Below, piece after piece: positions 54,779-62,787 of a stretch of 64,000 nucleotides of DNA. The notes below the pieces were generated by a model. It was given only the letters and a program-made list of their open reading frames with translations. It ran no database searches and had not been told where the DNA came from. The stretch spans positions 1-64,000 of the forward strand of contig DCYG01000040.1 of NCBI GenBank assembly GCA_002331025.1. The letters are read 5' to 3'. The number at the start of each line of letters is the position of its first letter. Within the stretch, counting starts at the first letter, position 1. This stretch comes from Firmicutes bacterium UBA2116 (GTDB taxonomy: Bacteria > Bacillota > Clostridia > Tissierellales > Sedimentibacteraceae). The translations under genes were made by a program, and so were the position numbers.

Positions 54779-54856
54779 ATGAAAAAGTTAATGGCTATAA
54801 TATCATCATTAGTAGCATTAGTTTTAGCTGCAGGTGCAAGCTTTACCTGGGTATAA
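54779..54856 (+). CDS. 25-residue hydrophobic peptide
   Basis: The short frame encodes MKKLMAIISSLVALVLAAG and ends ASFTWV. A two-lysine start, a hydrophobic helix and small residues before the end resemble a signal peptide or a short secreted signalling peptide. AGGAGG lies 6 nt upstream of the ATG. No cysteine is present, so a cyclic-lactone AgrD-type product is unlikely. It is placed 41 nt ahead of the membrane HD-GYP protein. The expression and fate of the peptide are unknown. It could also be a leader that regulates the gene after it. Confidence 0.6.
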   Translation: MKKLMAIISSLVALVLAAGASFTWV

Positions 54857-54897
54857 AAAGTATTATTTGTCAGCCCTTCATTATAAAGAGGTTATAT

Positions 54898-56208
54898 ATG
54901 GTTAAAGAAAAAGAAACTATAAAAAAAGAAAACAAACCTGCTATAGGGATGAAATTATATTTATATATTATATTACTTACATTAATTGCAATATCATTAA
55001 TGTATTTCCTTTTTAATGAATATGCAATAGACAATTATAATTTGATTATAGTTTTTTCAGTGCTTTCTGCGATAGCGGAGACTTATCTAATACTATTACC
55101 TAAGATAGGCGGGATTTCAGTAAGCTTTGCATTATATTATTCCGCAATAATATTAACAAACCCTTTCTGCGCTGCAATTATTGCAGCATTTGGTGTAGCA
55201 TTTAGATTTCCATATGTTGATGGAAAAGGAAGAGTTCATATATTTAACAATCCAATTTATAAGACAATATTTAACATTACACAACTTATTATAAGTTCTG
55301 GAGCAGCTGGATTAGCATACGAATACTTAAATCGCAATATTAATATTGGCTTTGAATTTTTTAACCCCGTTGCAGGAGCTGCGGCACTAACAGTTTATAT
55401 ACTTTTAAATACATTTTTTATGTCACAACTAATGTCAATTTTGTTGAAAGAAAAATTGCTTTCTATCTGGAAAGGTAATTTTTTCTCGATGATGGTAAAT
55501 GTACTATTGGTTGGATTATTAGGTATAGTTCTTGCATTTGCATACCACACTTACGGTTTCGGAGGATTATTGTTATTCTTCATACCGTTATTGCTTGCGC
55601 GATATACTTTTAAACTGTATCTGGATATGAGGAAAAACTATTTTGAAACAATGAATGTATTGGTAAGAGCTATAGAAGCAAACGACCCCTATACGAGCGG
55701 TCATTCCTTGCGTGTCAGTATTTATTCGGAGGCAATTGCAAAGCAATTGGGATTGCCCCAGAACAAGATAGATATGATAAAAAGCGCAGCACTTCTGCAT
55801 GACATAGGAAAAATAGGAGTAGATAAAAATATACTTAATAAAAACGGTAAATTAGAAAAAGAAGAATTTGATTCTATAAAAGCTCATCCTGAAATAGGAG
55901 CTACAATCATATCCGATATGAGCTATTTGTCCAATCTTTCAGATATAATCAAGCATCACCACGAAAGAAACGACGGTAAAGGCTATCCGGACGGATTGAG
56001 TCACAACAGTATACCGTTGGAAACATCCATACTTATAATTGCAGATTCCTTTGATGCAATGACTACGGACAGGCCTTACAGGCATGCATTAAGCTTAGGG
56101 GATGCACTTAATGAAGTAAAAGTAAATGCAGGTACTCAATTTAATCCTGATATAGTTGATGATGCAATTATTGCCTTAAGAAAGGCATTCAATAATTTAT
56201 CAGAATAG
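54898..56208 (+). CDS. Membrane HD-GYP domain protein (c-di-GMP phosphodiesterase type)
   Basis: The 436-aa protein has about six to eight N-terminal transmembrane helices (about 20-230) forming a membrane sensor region, and a C-terminal HD-GYP domain (about 260-430). The catalytic set is complete: HSLRVS, LLHDIGKIGV, HHERNDGKGYPDGL and DSFDAMTTDRPYR. Proteins with this set hydrolyse cyclic di-GMP. The N-terminal domain has no clear name and might bind a ligand. The ribosome site AAAGAGG is modest. The DUF5317 gene follows after 7 nt. The V4R/cyclase pair at the left edge may use the same second messenger. Confidence 0.9.
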   Translation: MVKEKETIKKENKPAIGMKLYLYIILLTLIAISLMYFLFNEYAIDNYNLIIVFSVLSAIAETYLILLPKIGGISVSFALYYSAIILTNPFCAAIIAAFGVAFRFPYVDGKGRVHIFNNPIYKTIFNITQLIISSGAAGLAYEYLNRNINIGFEFFNPVAGAAALTVYILLNTFFMSQLMSILLKEKLLSIWKGNFFSMMVNVLLVGLLGIVLAFAYHTYGFGGLLLFFIPLLLARYTFKLYLDMRKNYFETMNVLVRAIEANDPYTSGHSLRVSIYSEAIAKQLGLPQNKIDMIKSAALLHDIGKIGVDKNILNKNGKLEKEEFDSIKAHPEIGATIISDMSYLSNLSDIIKHHHERNDGKGYPDGLSHNSIPLETSILIIADSFDAMTTDRPYRHALSLGDALNEVKVNAGTQFNPDIVDDAIIALRKAFNNLSE

Positions 56209-56215
56209 GTGCGGC

Positions 56216-56779
56216 ATGATTCCTGAAATTATATTATTCTCTGTTTTATCAATTGTTTTGATAATAATACGAAACAAAAAATTTAAACTTAATGACTTGA
56301 AAATGGAAATTAAAGGCTATACAGTATTGATAATCATGGCAGTAATTGAAATTACTGCTCAATTTTTATTTAAGAGATATACCGACAGTAATTTACTCAG
56401 AATATTGTCAATGCATTGGACAATCTACTTTGGATTATTCATTGTTTCAATTATTAACTTCGAAAAACCGTTCATGAAGCTTATGTTTTTTGGCACATTG
56501 CTGAATTTTACAGCTATCATATTTAATGACTTTAAAATGCCGGTGTACGTTTCTGAGATATTGACTGACGTTGAAGCAAAAAAAATGTATCTTCAGTCAG
56601 GACAGGATTTAATTCATTCCCTGCTCACAGAAGACACCAAATTTAAAATATTCTCAGACATTATTACTTTGCCTCCTCCCTACCCTTTTCCAAAAACAAT
56701 CAGTATCGGTGATATATTCTTATTACTAGGTGTATTTGTTTTTTGGCAAAATGCATACTCTTCTGTAAAGCAAAAATAA
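56216..56779 (+). CDS. DUF5317 family membrane protein
   Basis: The 187-aa protein has about five transmembrane helices and the family signature FNDFKMPVYVS followed by HSLLTEDTKFKIFSDIITLPPPYPFPKTISIGDI. The function of the family is unknown. It is cotranscribed with the HD-GYP gene (7-nt gap). The asymmetric loop LLTEDTKFK...PPPYPFP is likely outside the membrane and could take part in signal reception. Confidence 0.8.
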   Translation: MIPEIILFSVLSIVLIIIRNKKFKLNDLKMEIKGYTVLIIMAVIEITAQFLFKRYTDSNLLRILSMHWTIYFGLFIVSIINFEKPFMKLMFFGTLLNFTAIIFNDFKMPVYVSEILTDVEAKKMYLQSGQDLIHSLLTEDTKFKIFSDIITLPPPYPFPKTISIGDIFLLLGVFVFWQNAYSSVKQK

Positions 56780-56791
56780 TCCCGTAAATCT

Positions 56792-57307
56792 TTACATAAA
56801 AAACCGGCACACCATAAGTGCTGCAAAAATTGACCCTACATGAGCTATTAAGCCAACCTTGATTGTATGCCTTATATTCTTTATACCAACTGCTCCGAAG
56901 TATACGGCGGTGGTGTAAAAAATAGTTTCTGATGAACCCATCAACACAGATGCACTTCTTCCTATATATGAGTCCGGTCCGTAATTATCGAGTATTGATT
57001 GAAAAACTCCCAAAGACCCCCCTCCCGACAATGGTTTAACTATTGATAAGGATAACAGTTCCGGCGGGAATCCTAACATGTTGGTTACGGGTGTTAATAT
57101 TCCTACTATAAAATCTTCGGCTCCGGAATGGATAAACATATTCATAGCGAAAATTACAGCCAATATATAGGGAAATATTTTAAGTGCGGCTTTTGCTCCT
57201 TCCATGGCTCCGTCTATAAATGCAGTATATATATCGACCTTTTTAATAATTCCGTAAAACAAAATTCCACCTATAACAACCGGTAATATCAAATCAGATA
57301 ATCTCAT
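56792..57307 (-). CDS. spmB: Spore maturation protein SpmB
   Basis: The 171-aa membrane protein has Gate-type (nucleoside recognition) features: FIDGAMEGAKAALKIFPYILAV near 30-52 and SGGGSLGVFQSILDNYGPDSYIGRSASVLMGSSETIFYT. SpmA and SpmB act together in spore-core dehydration. It overlaps spmA by 4 nt. Confidence 0.92.
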   Translation of the reverse strand: MRLSDLILPVVIGGILFYGIIKKVDIYTAFIDGAMEGAKAALKIFPYILAVIFAMNMFIHSGAEDFIVGILTPVTNMLGFPPELLSLSIVKPLSGGGSLGVFQSILDNYGPDSYIGRSASVLMGSSETIFYTTAVYFGAVGIKNIRHTIKVGLIAHVGSIFAALMVCRFFM

Positions 57308-57882
57308 TTCACTTCTTTCCTTTCAAAATATTTTGCAAAAATAATCGCTACAGCAGTAGAAAATGTAGTAGCAATTATGGTTGGAACCAAAATATCTCCG
57401 GGCAAGCTTGCTCCTGCATCTGCTCTTAACTTTATTACATTCAAAGGAATGAGCTGAATTGAAGATACATTAATTATTAAAAACATACACATGGCATTAT
57501 TGGCTGTTGATTTATCCTTGTTTACAAGCTGCATTTCATGCATAGCCTTTAAACCAAATGCAGTTGCGGAATTGCCTATACCAAGAATATTAGCTGCAAT
57601 AGTCATAATAATTGCATTTACTGCCTTTGTATTGTTAGCTACTTCCTTAAACAAAAATCTAATTGCCGGCTTTATAACTGCTGCCATCTTATTCAATATT
57701 CCTGATTTTTCAACTATTGACATTAATCCGGTCCAAAAAGCCATGACCGGTATTAATTTAATTATTAATTCAACCGATTGCTGCAAATCGAAAAAAAGGA
57801 CATTTGCAGCAGTTTCCGGTTTTCCGTTAGCAAATGAAAATACAAAGCCCAGTCCTATAAGAAAAATCCAAACGCTTTTCAA
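57304..57882 (-). CDS. spmA: Spore maturation protein SpmA
   Basis: The 192-aa membrane protein has the paired Gate-like motifs MAFWTGLMSIVEKSGI and ANILGIGNSATAFGLKAM. It starts the spmA-spmB pair. In B. subtilis these genes are needed for heat-resistant spores. No sporulation sigma-factor promoter could be assigned with confidence upstream. Confidence 0.92.
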   Translation of the reverse strand: MKSVWIFLIGLGFVFSFANGKPETAANVLFFDLQQSVELIIKLIPVMAFWTGLMSIVEKSGILNKMAAVIKPAIRFLFKEVANNTKAVNAIIMTIAANILGIGNSATAFGLKAMHEMQLVNKDKSTANNAMCMFLIINVSSIQLIPLNVIKLRADAGASLPGDILVPTIIATTFSTAVAIIFAKYFERKEVK

Positions 57883-57900
57883 TTAATTCCCCCCATACAA

Positions 57901-57929
57901 AAAGACATATTATTATATAATATGTCTTT
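57901..57929 (-). terminator. Terminator of the CorC-family gene
   Basis: A perfect 12-bp stem AAAGACATATTA / TAATATGTCTTT with a 5-nt loop, then a T-rich tail on the minus strand. Confidence 0.75.
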
Positions 57930-57941
57930 GATCTATTTTAA

Positions 57942-59189
57942 TTACTTTGTTAGATTTAACTCGTTATTTATTTTTTCAACCTGAATTTCTAATACTCTTT
58001 TTGCTTCGGCCTTGGTTACGGTAATATCCAGATCCTTGTATACTATCCTTCCTCCTGCCTCCGGTATTTCTTCAAACAGCATTGTTATCCAACCATTAAC
58101 GGTTGTAACGTCAAGCTCCTCATCAGGTTCAATGCCAAACAGCTCAAACATGTCGTCAATATCCGCATTGCATGAAATAAGAAATTTATCTTCTCCTATT
58201 TTTTTAAACCATTCAAATACTTCGTCGTGCTCATCCCAAATTTCTCCGACTAATTCTTCTATTATATCTTCCATGGTTACAAGCCCTTCGGTTCCGCCAT
58301 ATTCGTCTATTACAACGGCCATATGTGCCTTAGACAACTGAAGCTCTTTTAACAGCTCTGAAATTTTCTTATTAGGTGTAACGTATAGTATCTTGGAAAC
58401 AAGCTTTCTAATATCTTTTTCTTTCCTGTTTAGTGCCTGATAGAAATCCTTTTCGTGCAGCACTCCGACTATGTTGTCCATATCGCCTTGAAATACCGGT
58501 AATCTCGAATATCCGCTTATCAGGAATTTCTCTCTTATTTCCTCCAAGCTTTCATCCTCATCTATACCTACGATATCAATTCTCGGTGTATAGATATCTT
58601 CAACGACTGTTTCACTGAATTCAATTGCCGACCTTATTAAATCGCTTTCATTTTTATTGATAACACCTTCATTTTCAACTTCATCAATCATTGTTATAAG
58701 TTCATCTTCAGTCATGGAAGGCTGAATTTCTGTTTTTAAAATTTTATGAAAAACTGACTTTAATGAAGTAAGTATAAAATTAACAGGTGTACACAAAAAC
58801 ACTAAAAGCTTTAAAATAGGTGCCAAAAAAACAGCATGCTTTTCCGGTGAAAATTTAGCCAATCCTTTAGCCGGAATTTCCACAATAAATAGAATCGTTA
58901 GAACAGCTATTAAAGTTGCTGAAAAAACATTTAAATAATTTGACAGAATATATATTTCCAATGATACAGCAGTAATTTTTAATATAGTTCCTGTAATCAG
59001 AATTGTTGACATTAAATTCTCGTAATTATCATCTAGTTCCAAAACTAAATTTTTATTACCATTACCGGATATATTCTTCAATCTTGATTTGTTAAAATTA
59101 ACAAATGCAGCCTCTGAAGCTGAAAGTATCGCAGAAAATAAAATCAATAAAATTAATATTATGACTTGACTTATGACGTCATCGTCCAT
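57942..59189 (-). CDS. CNNM/CorC (HlyC) family transporter
   Basis: The 415-aa protein has an N-terminal DUF21 membrane domain (about four helices, residues 1-145, with SASEAAFVNFNKSRL), a pair of CBS domains (about 205-330, EDIYTPRIDIVGIDED and AVVIDEYGGTEGLVTMEDI), and the C-terminal CorC_HlyC domain (DITVTKAEAKRVLEIQVEKI). Related proteins export Mg2+ or Co2+. The name haemolysin is historical. The ion is not determined by sequence. Confidence 0.9.
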   Translation of the reverse strand: MDDDVISQVIILILLILFSAILSASEAAFVNFNKSRLKNISGNGNKNLVLELDDNYENLMSTILITGTILKITAVSLEIYILSNYLNVFSATLIAVLTILFIVEIPAKGLAKFSPEKHAVFLAPILKLLVFLCTPVNFILTSLKSVFHKILKTEIQPSMTEDELITMIDEVENEGVINKNESDLIRSAIEFSETVVEDIYTPRIDIVGIDEDESLEEIREKFLISGYSRLPVFQGDMDNIVGVLHEKDFYQALNRKEKDIRKLVSKILYVTPNKKISELLKELQLSKAHMAVVIDEYGGTEGLVTMEDIIEELVGEIWDEHDEVFEWFKKIGEDKFLISCNADIDDMFELFGIEPDEELDVTTVNGWITMLFEEIPEAGGRIVYKDLDITVTKAEAKRVLEIQVEKINNELNLTK

Positions 59190-59596
59190 CTTTGTAATTC
59201 ACTCCCAATTAATTATAGTATACAAACAGTATAATATATACGTGAAAAATAGTCAATTTATTTTCTATTTTTAGCATTTTTGAACAATTCCCAATTTATT
59301 TATACCACAACTAATCAATTTATAAGTAACATGTATTATGTTTATCACAAATACAATATCTTTATGCTATATTTTAACATACGCTTATAGTTGCAACTAG
59401 TAAAATAGGAAAATACAATAGTTCATTTCATTGACATATGTCATAAATGCATATAAAATTATATTAAATTATTTGGTTTTTAACATGCAGGTAGATATCT
59501 CTAATACTTTTCCAGCAAATAATTATTAAGTACAGATACTTATCTTTGATTGTTAAAATTTTTACAAATAAAAATATAAATGATTAGGAGATTGAA
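59190..59596. other. AT-rich intergenic region upstream of the Tat substrate gene
   Basis: No gene is seen. It holds the promoter at 59431-59459 and a leader of about 130 nt. The corC promoter should be near its left end. Confidence 0.6.
59431..59459 (+). promoter_or_regulatory. Promoter with overlapping palindrome
   Basis: TTGACA (59431-59436), a 17-nt spacer and TAAAAT (59454-59459). The perfect palindrome TGACATATGTCA (59432-59443) covers the -35 box and could be a repressor site. Confidence 0.7.
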
Positions 59597-60298
59597 ATGA
59601 ACGCGAATTTTAAAGAAAAAACTTTTTCAAGAAGAGATTTATTAAAGACTGCCGGCAAAACTACAGCCGGATTAGCTGTAGTAGGTCTTGTACCTTCTAT
59701 ACTTACAGCATGCGCAGATAATAAGCCTTCTGAAATTCCTTCTAAACAAGTTCTAAGCTACGAGTATAAGGAGTTAAGCACTGATTCCGCTTCACACCCT
59801 TTTGTTTATCAAAAGCTTGATATTGCCACTGTTCAAGAAAGAGCATATGCAAGCTATTTCAATAAGGGAGGCTGCTGTGTCGGAGTAGCAGATGCATTAA
59901 TAGGTGAACTTGCAGACAATGCAGGATATCCTTTTAATCAGATTCCTGTTGATACATTTGTTAACGGAGCAACCGGATACGGAATCGGCTCCCTTTGTGG
60001 TTCTCTTGGAGGTGCTGTCTTTACTATAGGTCTTCTATGTCCTAAAGATGATGCAAAAAAATTAACAGCGGATTTATTTGCATGGTACAATAAAGCAGAG
60101 CTTCCTATATATCAACCTGAAGTTAAAAACGAAACAACAGTTTCCGGTTCTGTAAACTGTGTCGATTCAGTCGGCAAATTTATGGAAAAAACAGGATATG
60201 CAATGGGCGACCCCGAAAGAAAAGCCCGATGTGCAGGTGTAACTGCCGATGTTGCAGCCAAAACCGTTGAGCTGTTGAATGAATACTTTGGAGTTTAG
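59597..60298 (+). CDS. Tat-exported C_GCAxxG_C_C family protein
   Basis: The 233-aa protein has a twin-arginine signal peptide: SRRDLLK at residues 11-17, a hydrophobic stretch (about 24-37) and a cysteine at 39 in LTACADN that could be lipid-modified. The mature part shows the family's conserved cysteines in FNKGGCCVGVAD, GIGSLCGSLGGAVFTIGLLCP, SVNCVD and RKARCAGVTA. Such proteins are thought to bind a metal or redox cofactor, but their function is unknown. The signal suggests that the protein is folded with its cofactor before export. The tatA gene follows after 2 nt. Confidence 0.85.
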   Translation: MNANFKEKTFSRRDLLKTAGKTTAGLAVVGLVPSILTACADNKPSEIPSKQVLSYEYKELSTDSASHPFVYQKLDIATVQERAYASYFNKGGCCVGVADALIGELADNAGYPFNQIPVDTFVNGATGYGIGSLCGSLGGAVFTIGLLCPKDDAKKLTADLFAWYNKAELPIYQPEVKNETTVSGSVNCVDSVGKFMEKTGYAMGDPERKARCAGVTADVAAKTVELLNEYFGV

Positions 60299-60300
60299 TA

Positions 60301-60480
60301 ATGGGAAGAATAGGACCCGGAGAACTTGTACTTCTGTTACTCATTGCACTTGTTATATTCGGACCTTCAAAATTGCCTGAGATAGGAAAATCCATGGGTT
60401 CTGCGATAAACGAATTCAAGTCTCAAATGAATAAAATTAATAAAGATGACAAAGATGAATTAAAAGAAAAAAATATTTAG
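60301..60480 (+). CDS. tatA: Twin-arginine translocase subunit TatA
   Basis: The 59-aa protein begins MGRIGPGELVLLLLIALVIF, followed by the family hinge FGPSKLPEIGKSMGSAI, an amphipathic helix (INEFKSQMNKI) and a charged tail. TatA oligomers form the protein-conducting element, with TatC as receptor. No tatC or tatB is in the window. It starts 2 nt after the stop of the Tat-substrate gene, so the two are translated together, which suggests a dedicated TatA. Confidence 0.95.
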   Translation: MGRIGPGELVLLLLIALVIFGPSKLPEIGKSMGSAINEFKSQMNKINKDDKDELKEKNI

Positions 60481-60482
60481 TA

Positions 60483-60525
60483 AAAAAACCTTGTAAAGAA
60501 AAAAATACGCTTTACAGGGTTTTTT
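60483..60525 (+). terminator. Terminator after tatA
   Basis: AAAAAACCTTGTAAAG pairs with CTTTACAGGGTTTTTT (one wobble, loop about 11 nt), ending in a T run. Confidence 0.85.
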
Positions 60526-60807
60526 ATTGCATTTACAGTATAAACAACTGCCACAAAAATTGAAAAATTTAACTCATCTTCTTCCAATATCCATTCAAAT
60601 CTACCTTGGTGGTATATTAAGGAAATTTGAAAAAGCATAAAAATATGTAATAAAGAAATAATAATTGTACCTTTTTAGAAAAACGGATGCTTATACAATC
60701 GATTTATTACTTGAAAATTAAGCGATTGTTAAGAAATTATTAATTGTTTTATCGTATGAAAATGCTATACTTACTATTCGTAGAGTACAAAATTTGGAGG
60801 TATTAAT
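60526..60807. other. Intergenic region ahead of the glycosyltransferase gene
   Basis: No gene is seen. It contains the glycosyltransferase promoter at its right end and nothing else recognisable. Confidence 0.6.
60744..60771 (+). promoter_or_regulatory. Putative promoter of the glycosyltransferase gene
   Basis: TTGTTT (60744-60749), a 16-nt spacer and TATACT (60766-60771) with an extended TGC. Confidence 0.6.
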
Positions 60808-62064
60808 TTGTTATCGTTTATTAGTATATTTAACTTAATCATATTTATATTATTTACTGGATTTTATTTTTATCAATTTTATTATATTATAGTAGGTTTA
60901 TTCAGAAAAAGTAAGGTATTAACTGCTAAGGTAAATCATAGATACGCAGTTGTTATTGCTGCAAGAAACGAAAGTGCTGTAATCAGTCAGTTGATCAGCA
61001 GTATAAAAAAGCAAAAATATCCGTCAGAATTAATAGATATTTATGTTGTAGCAGACAATTGCACAGACAATACTGCACAAGTAGCAAAAGAATCCGGAGC
61101 TTATGTTTTTGAAAGATTTAACCGACAATATGTAGGAAAGGGTTACGCTTTAGATTACGCGTTTAAAGCTTTAATAAACAGCAATGAAAAATATGAAGGA
61201 TATTTTATATTTGATGCTGATAATTTATTGGACGAAAACTATATATCTGAAATGAACAAGGTATTTGATAATGGATACAAAATAGTTACGAGCTACAGAA
61301 ATTCAAAAAATTATGATACGAATTGGCTGTCGGCCGGTTATTCGTTATGGTTTTTAAGAGAAGCCAAATATTTAAACAATTCAAGAATGATATTGAATAC
61401 AGGATGTGCAATTTCAGGTACAGGATTTATGGTAAGTGATGAAATTATCAGAAAAAACAACGGTTGGAAGCATCATTTATTGACAGAAGACATAGAATTT
61501 TCGGTTGACAACGCAATACATGGCGAAAAAATCGGTTATTGCGGTTCGGCAGTATTGTATGACGAGCAGCCCTACTTATTTGAACAATCATGGCATCAGA
61601 GACTGCGTTGGGCAAAAGGATTTTATCAGGTATTTGCAAAATACGGCAAGGATTTGTTCAAATGCGCATTCGTTAAGAGAAGCTTCTATTGCTATGATAT
61701 GTTGGTTACAATTTCACCGGCATTATTTTTGTCGCTGCTGAGTGTAGGTATAAATACGGCATTTTTAACAATAGGTATAATTAATATCGGAACATCTCCT
61801 GAAATTATCAGAGAAACATCATCTTCGATTTTAATGTCCTTTGTTAATTCCTATTCAGTACTATTTGCAATAGGGTTAGTAACAACAATTTCAGAATGGA
61901 AACAAATTAATTCAACTTCATGGAATAAAATTAAATATATGTTTACATTCCCAATATTTATTTTCACCTACATTCCTATTTCAATCGTTGCATTGTTCAG
62001 GAAAATCGAGTGGAAGCCGATTACCCACAGCATCGCCAAGTCAATAGAAGAAGTAAGACAATAA
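60808..62064 (+). CDS. Family 2 glycosyltransferase (processive type)
   Basis: The 418-aa protein has an N-terminal transmembrane helix, a GT-A domain and two or three C-terminal helices (about 300-395). Motifs in order are VVIAARNESAVI, VVADNCTDNTA, IFDADNLLDENY (DxD-like), LTEDIEF and QRLRWAKG (the Q-x-x-R-W box). That set is shared with cellulose, chitin and hyaluronan synthases and PgaC. It should polymerise or extend an exported polysaccharide. The acceptor is unknown. The start is a TTG with GGAGG 7 nt upstream, and no ATG fits. Confidence 0.88.
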   Translation: MLSFISIFNLIIFILFTGFYFYQFYYIIVGLFRKSKVLTAKVNHRYAVVIAARNESAVISQLISSIKKQKYPSELIDIYVVADNCTDNTAQVAKESGAYVFERFNRQYVGKGYALDYAFKALINSNEKYEGYFIFDADNLLDENYISEMNKVFDNGYKIVTSYRNSKNYDTNWLSAGYSLWFLREAKYLNNSRMILNTGCAISGTGFMVSDEIIRKNNGWKHHLLTEDIEFSVDNAIHGEKIGYCGSAVLYDEQPYLFEQSWHQRLRWAKGFYQVFAKYGKDLFKCAFVKRSFYCYDMLVTISPALFLSLLSVGINTAFLTIGIINIGTSPEIIRETSSSILMSFVNSYSVLFAIGLVTTISEWKQINSTSWNKIKYMFTFPIFIFTYIPISIVALFRKIEWKPITHSIAKSIEEVRQ

Positions 62065-62091
62065 AAATAACATTTAACATTTGAACATTTA

Positions 62092-62183
62092 GGGGACGGA
62101 ACATTTAGGGGACGTACCTTTTCGTGCTGCAGCCACAAAAAGAACCGTCCCCAGAACGCTTTGAGCCAAAAAGAACCGTCCCC
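62092..62183. repeat. GGGGACGG palindrome (family B, composite copy)
   Basis: Two left arms (GGGGACGG at 62092 and GGGGACGTACCTTTT at about 62109) face two right arms (AAAAGAACCGTCCCC ending at about 62152 and again at 62183). The centre GTGCTGCAGCCAC folds on itself. It lies after the glycosyltransferase stop and may also end its transcript. Confidence 0.8.
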
Positions 62184-62212
62184 TCTGGGTATTATTATCT
62201 GCATTAAGTAAA

Positions 62213-62404
62213 TTAATTTGGTTCAAATAAGGAATCAACAGTAGTTTGCAGTGCTTTAGCCAAAGAAAATGCGAGAGTTAGAGTTGGATCATATTTGTTG
62301 TTTTCTATTGCGTTTATTGTTTGTCTTGTAACATTGCACATAACAGCAAGCTCGTCTTGTTTTATTTTTTTTGCTGTCCGGAGTTCTTTAATATGGTTTA
62401 TCAT
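62213..62404 (-). CDS. Small XRE-type helix-turn-helix regulator
   Basis: The 63-aa protein is one HTH_3 domain: LRTAKKIKQDELAVMCNVTRQTINAIENNKYDPTLTLAFSLAKAL, ending LFEPN. It probably binds DNA as a dimer. It overlaps the membrane-protein gene by 4 nt and so is coupled to it. The palindrome at the promoter of the pair is a candidate operator for autoregulation. Confidence 0.9.
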   Translation of the reverse strand: MINHIKELRTAKKIKQDELAVMCNVTRQTINAIENNKYDPTLTLAFSLAKALQTTVDSLFEPN

Positions 62405-62721
62405 AGTGAGCCACCATATTTTCTTGTATTAATTATTAAAATAATTCCAAGTATGATATAACTGAGAAGTACCGGCTCAATATATATTCCTTCTTTGAAA
62501 TTATTCCACCACACCTGGTAAGAATCATAAAAAAGCCATTTGATGATCAGAGATAAAGTTTGCAGAACAGTAATTGCAATAAAGGAATCTGCCATAGATT
62601 TCTTTACAATCCATTTTGAGCGCTCATCTTTCTTTTTTGCGAATGCAAAAAAAATTGCTCGTAAACTGATAATAAACATAACAATAGATACTAAAAAAAC
62701 AAGAATACTGATAAATCGCAT
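62401..62721 (-). CDS. Small membrane protein paired with the XRE regulator
   Basis: The 106-aa protein has three predicted transmembrane helices (about 3-25, 43-62 and 81-99), with the charged KKKDERSKWIVKKSMADS between the first two. Similar membrane-protein/XRE pairs are common in Firmicutes, with unknown functions. GGGAGG precedes the ATG at 62721. An in-frame start at 62736 lacks one. Confidence 0.7.
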   Translation of the reverse strand: MRFISILVFLVSIVMFIISLRAIFFAFAKKKDERSKWIVKKSMADSFIAITVLQTLSLIIKWLFYDSYQVWWNNFKEGIYIEPVLLSYIILGIILIINTRKYGGSL

Positions 62722-62739
62722 ATCAAAGCCTCCCATGTC

Positions 62740-62787
62740 AAAATGTTTTTACATTTTCAGTGTAGGTGTTTTTGTATTTAATGTCAA
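62740..62787 (-). promoter_or_regulatory. Promoter and operator-like palindrome of the membrane protein/XRE pair
   Basis: On the minus strand, TTGACA (62782-62787), a 17-nt spacer and TACACT (62759-62764). AAAATGT-TTTT-ACATTTT (62740-62757) overlaps the predicted start of transcription. Confidence 0.7.

Noticed and set aside
54779..54856. AgrD-type cyclic-lactone peptide
   Set aside because: No cysteine or serine in the ring position, no acidic tail and no AgrB-type protease nearby.
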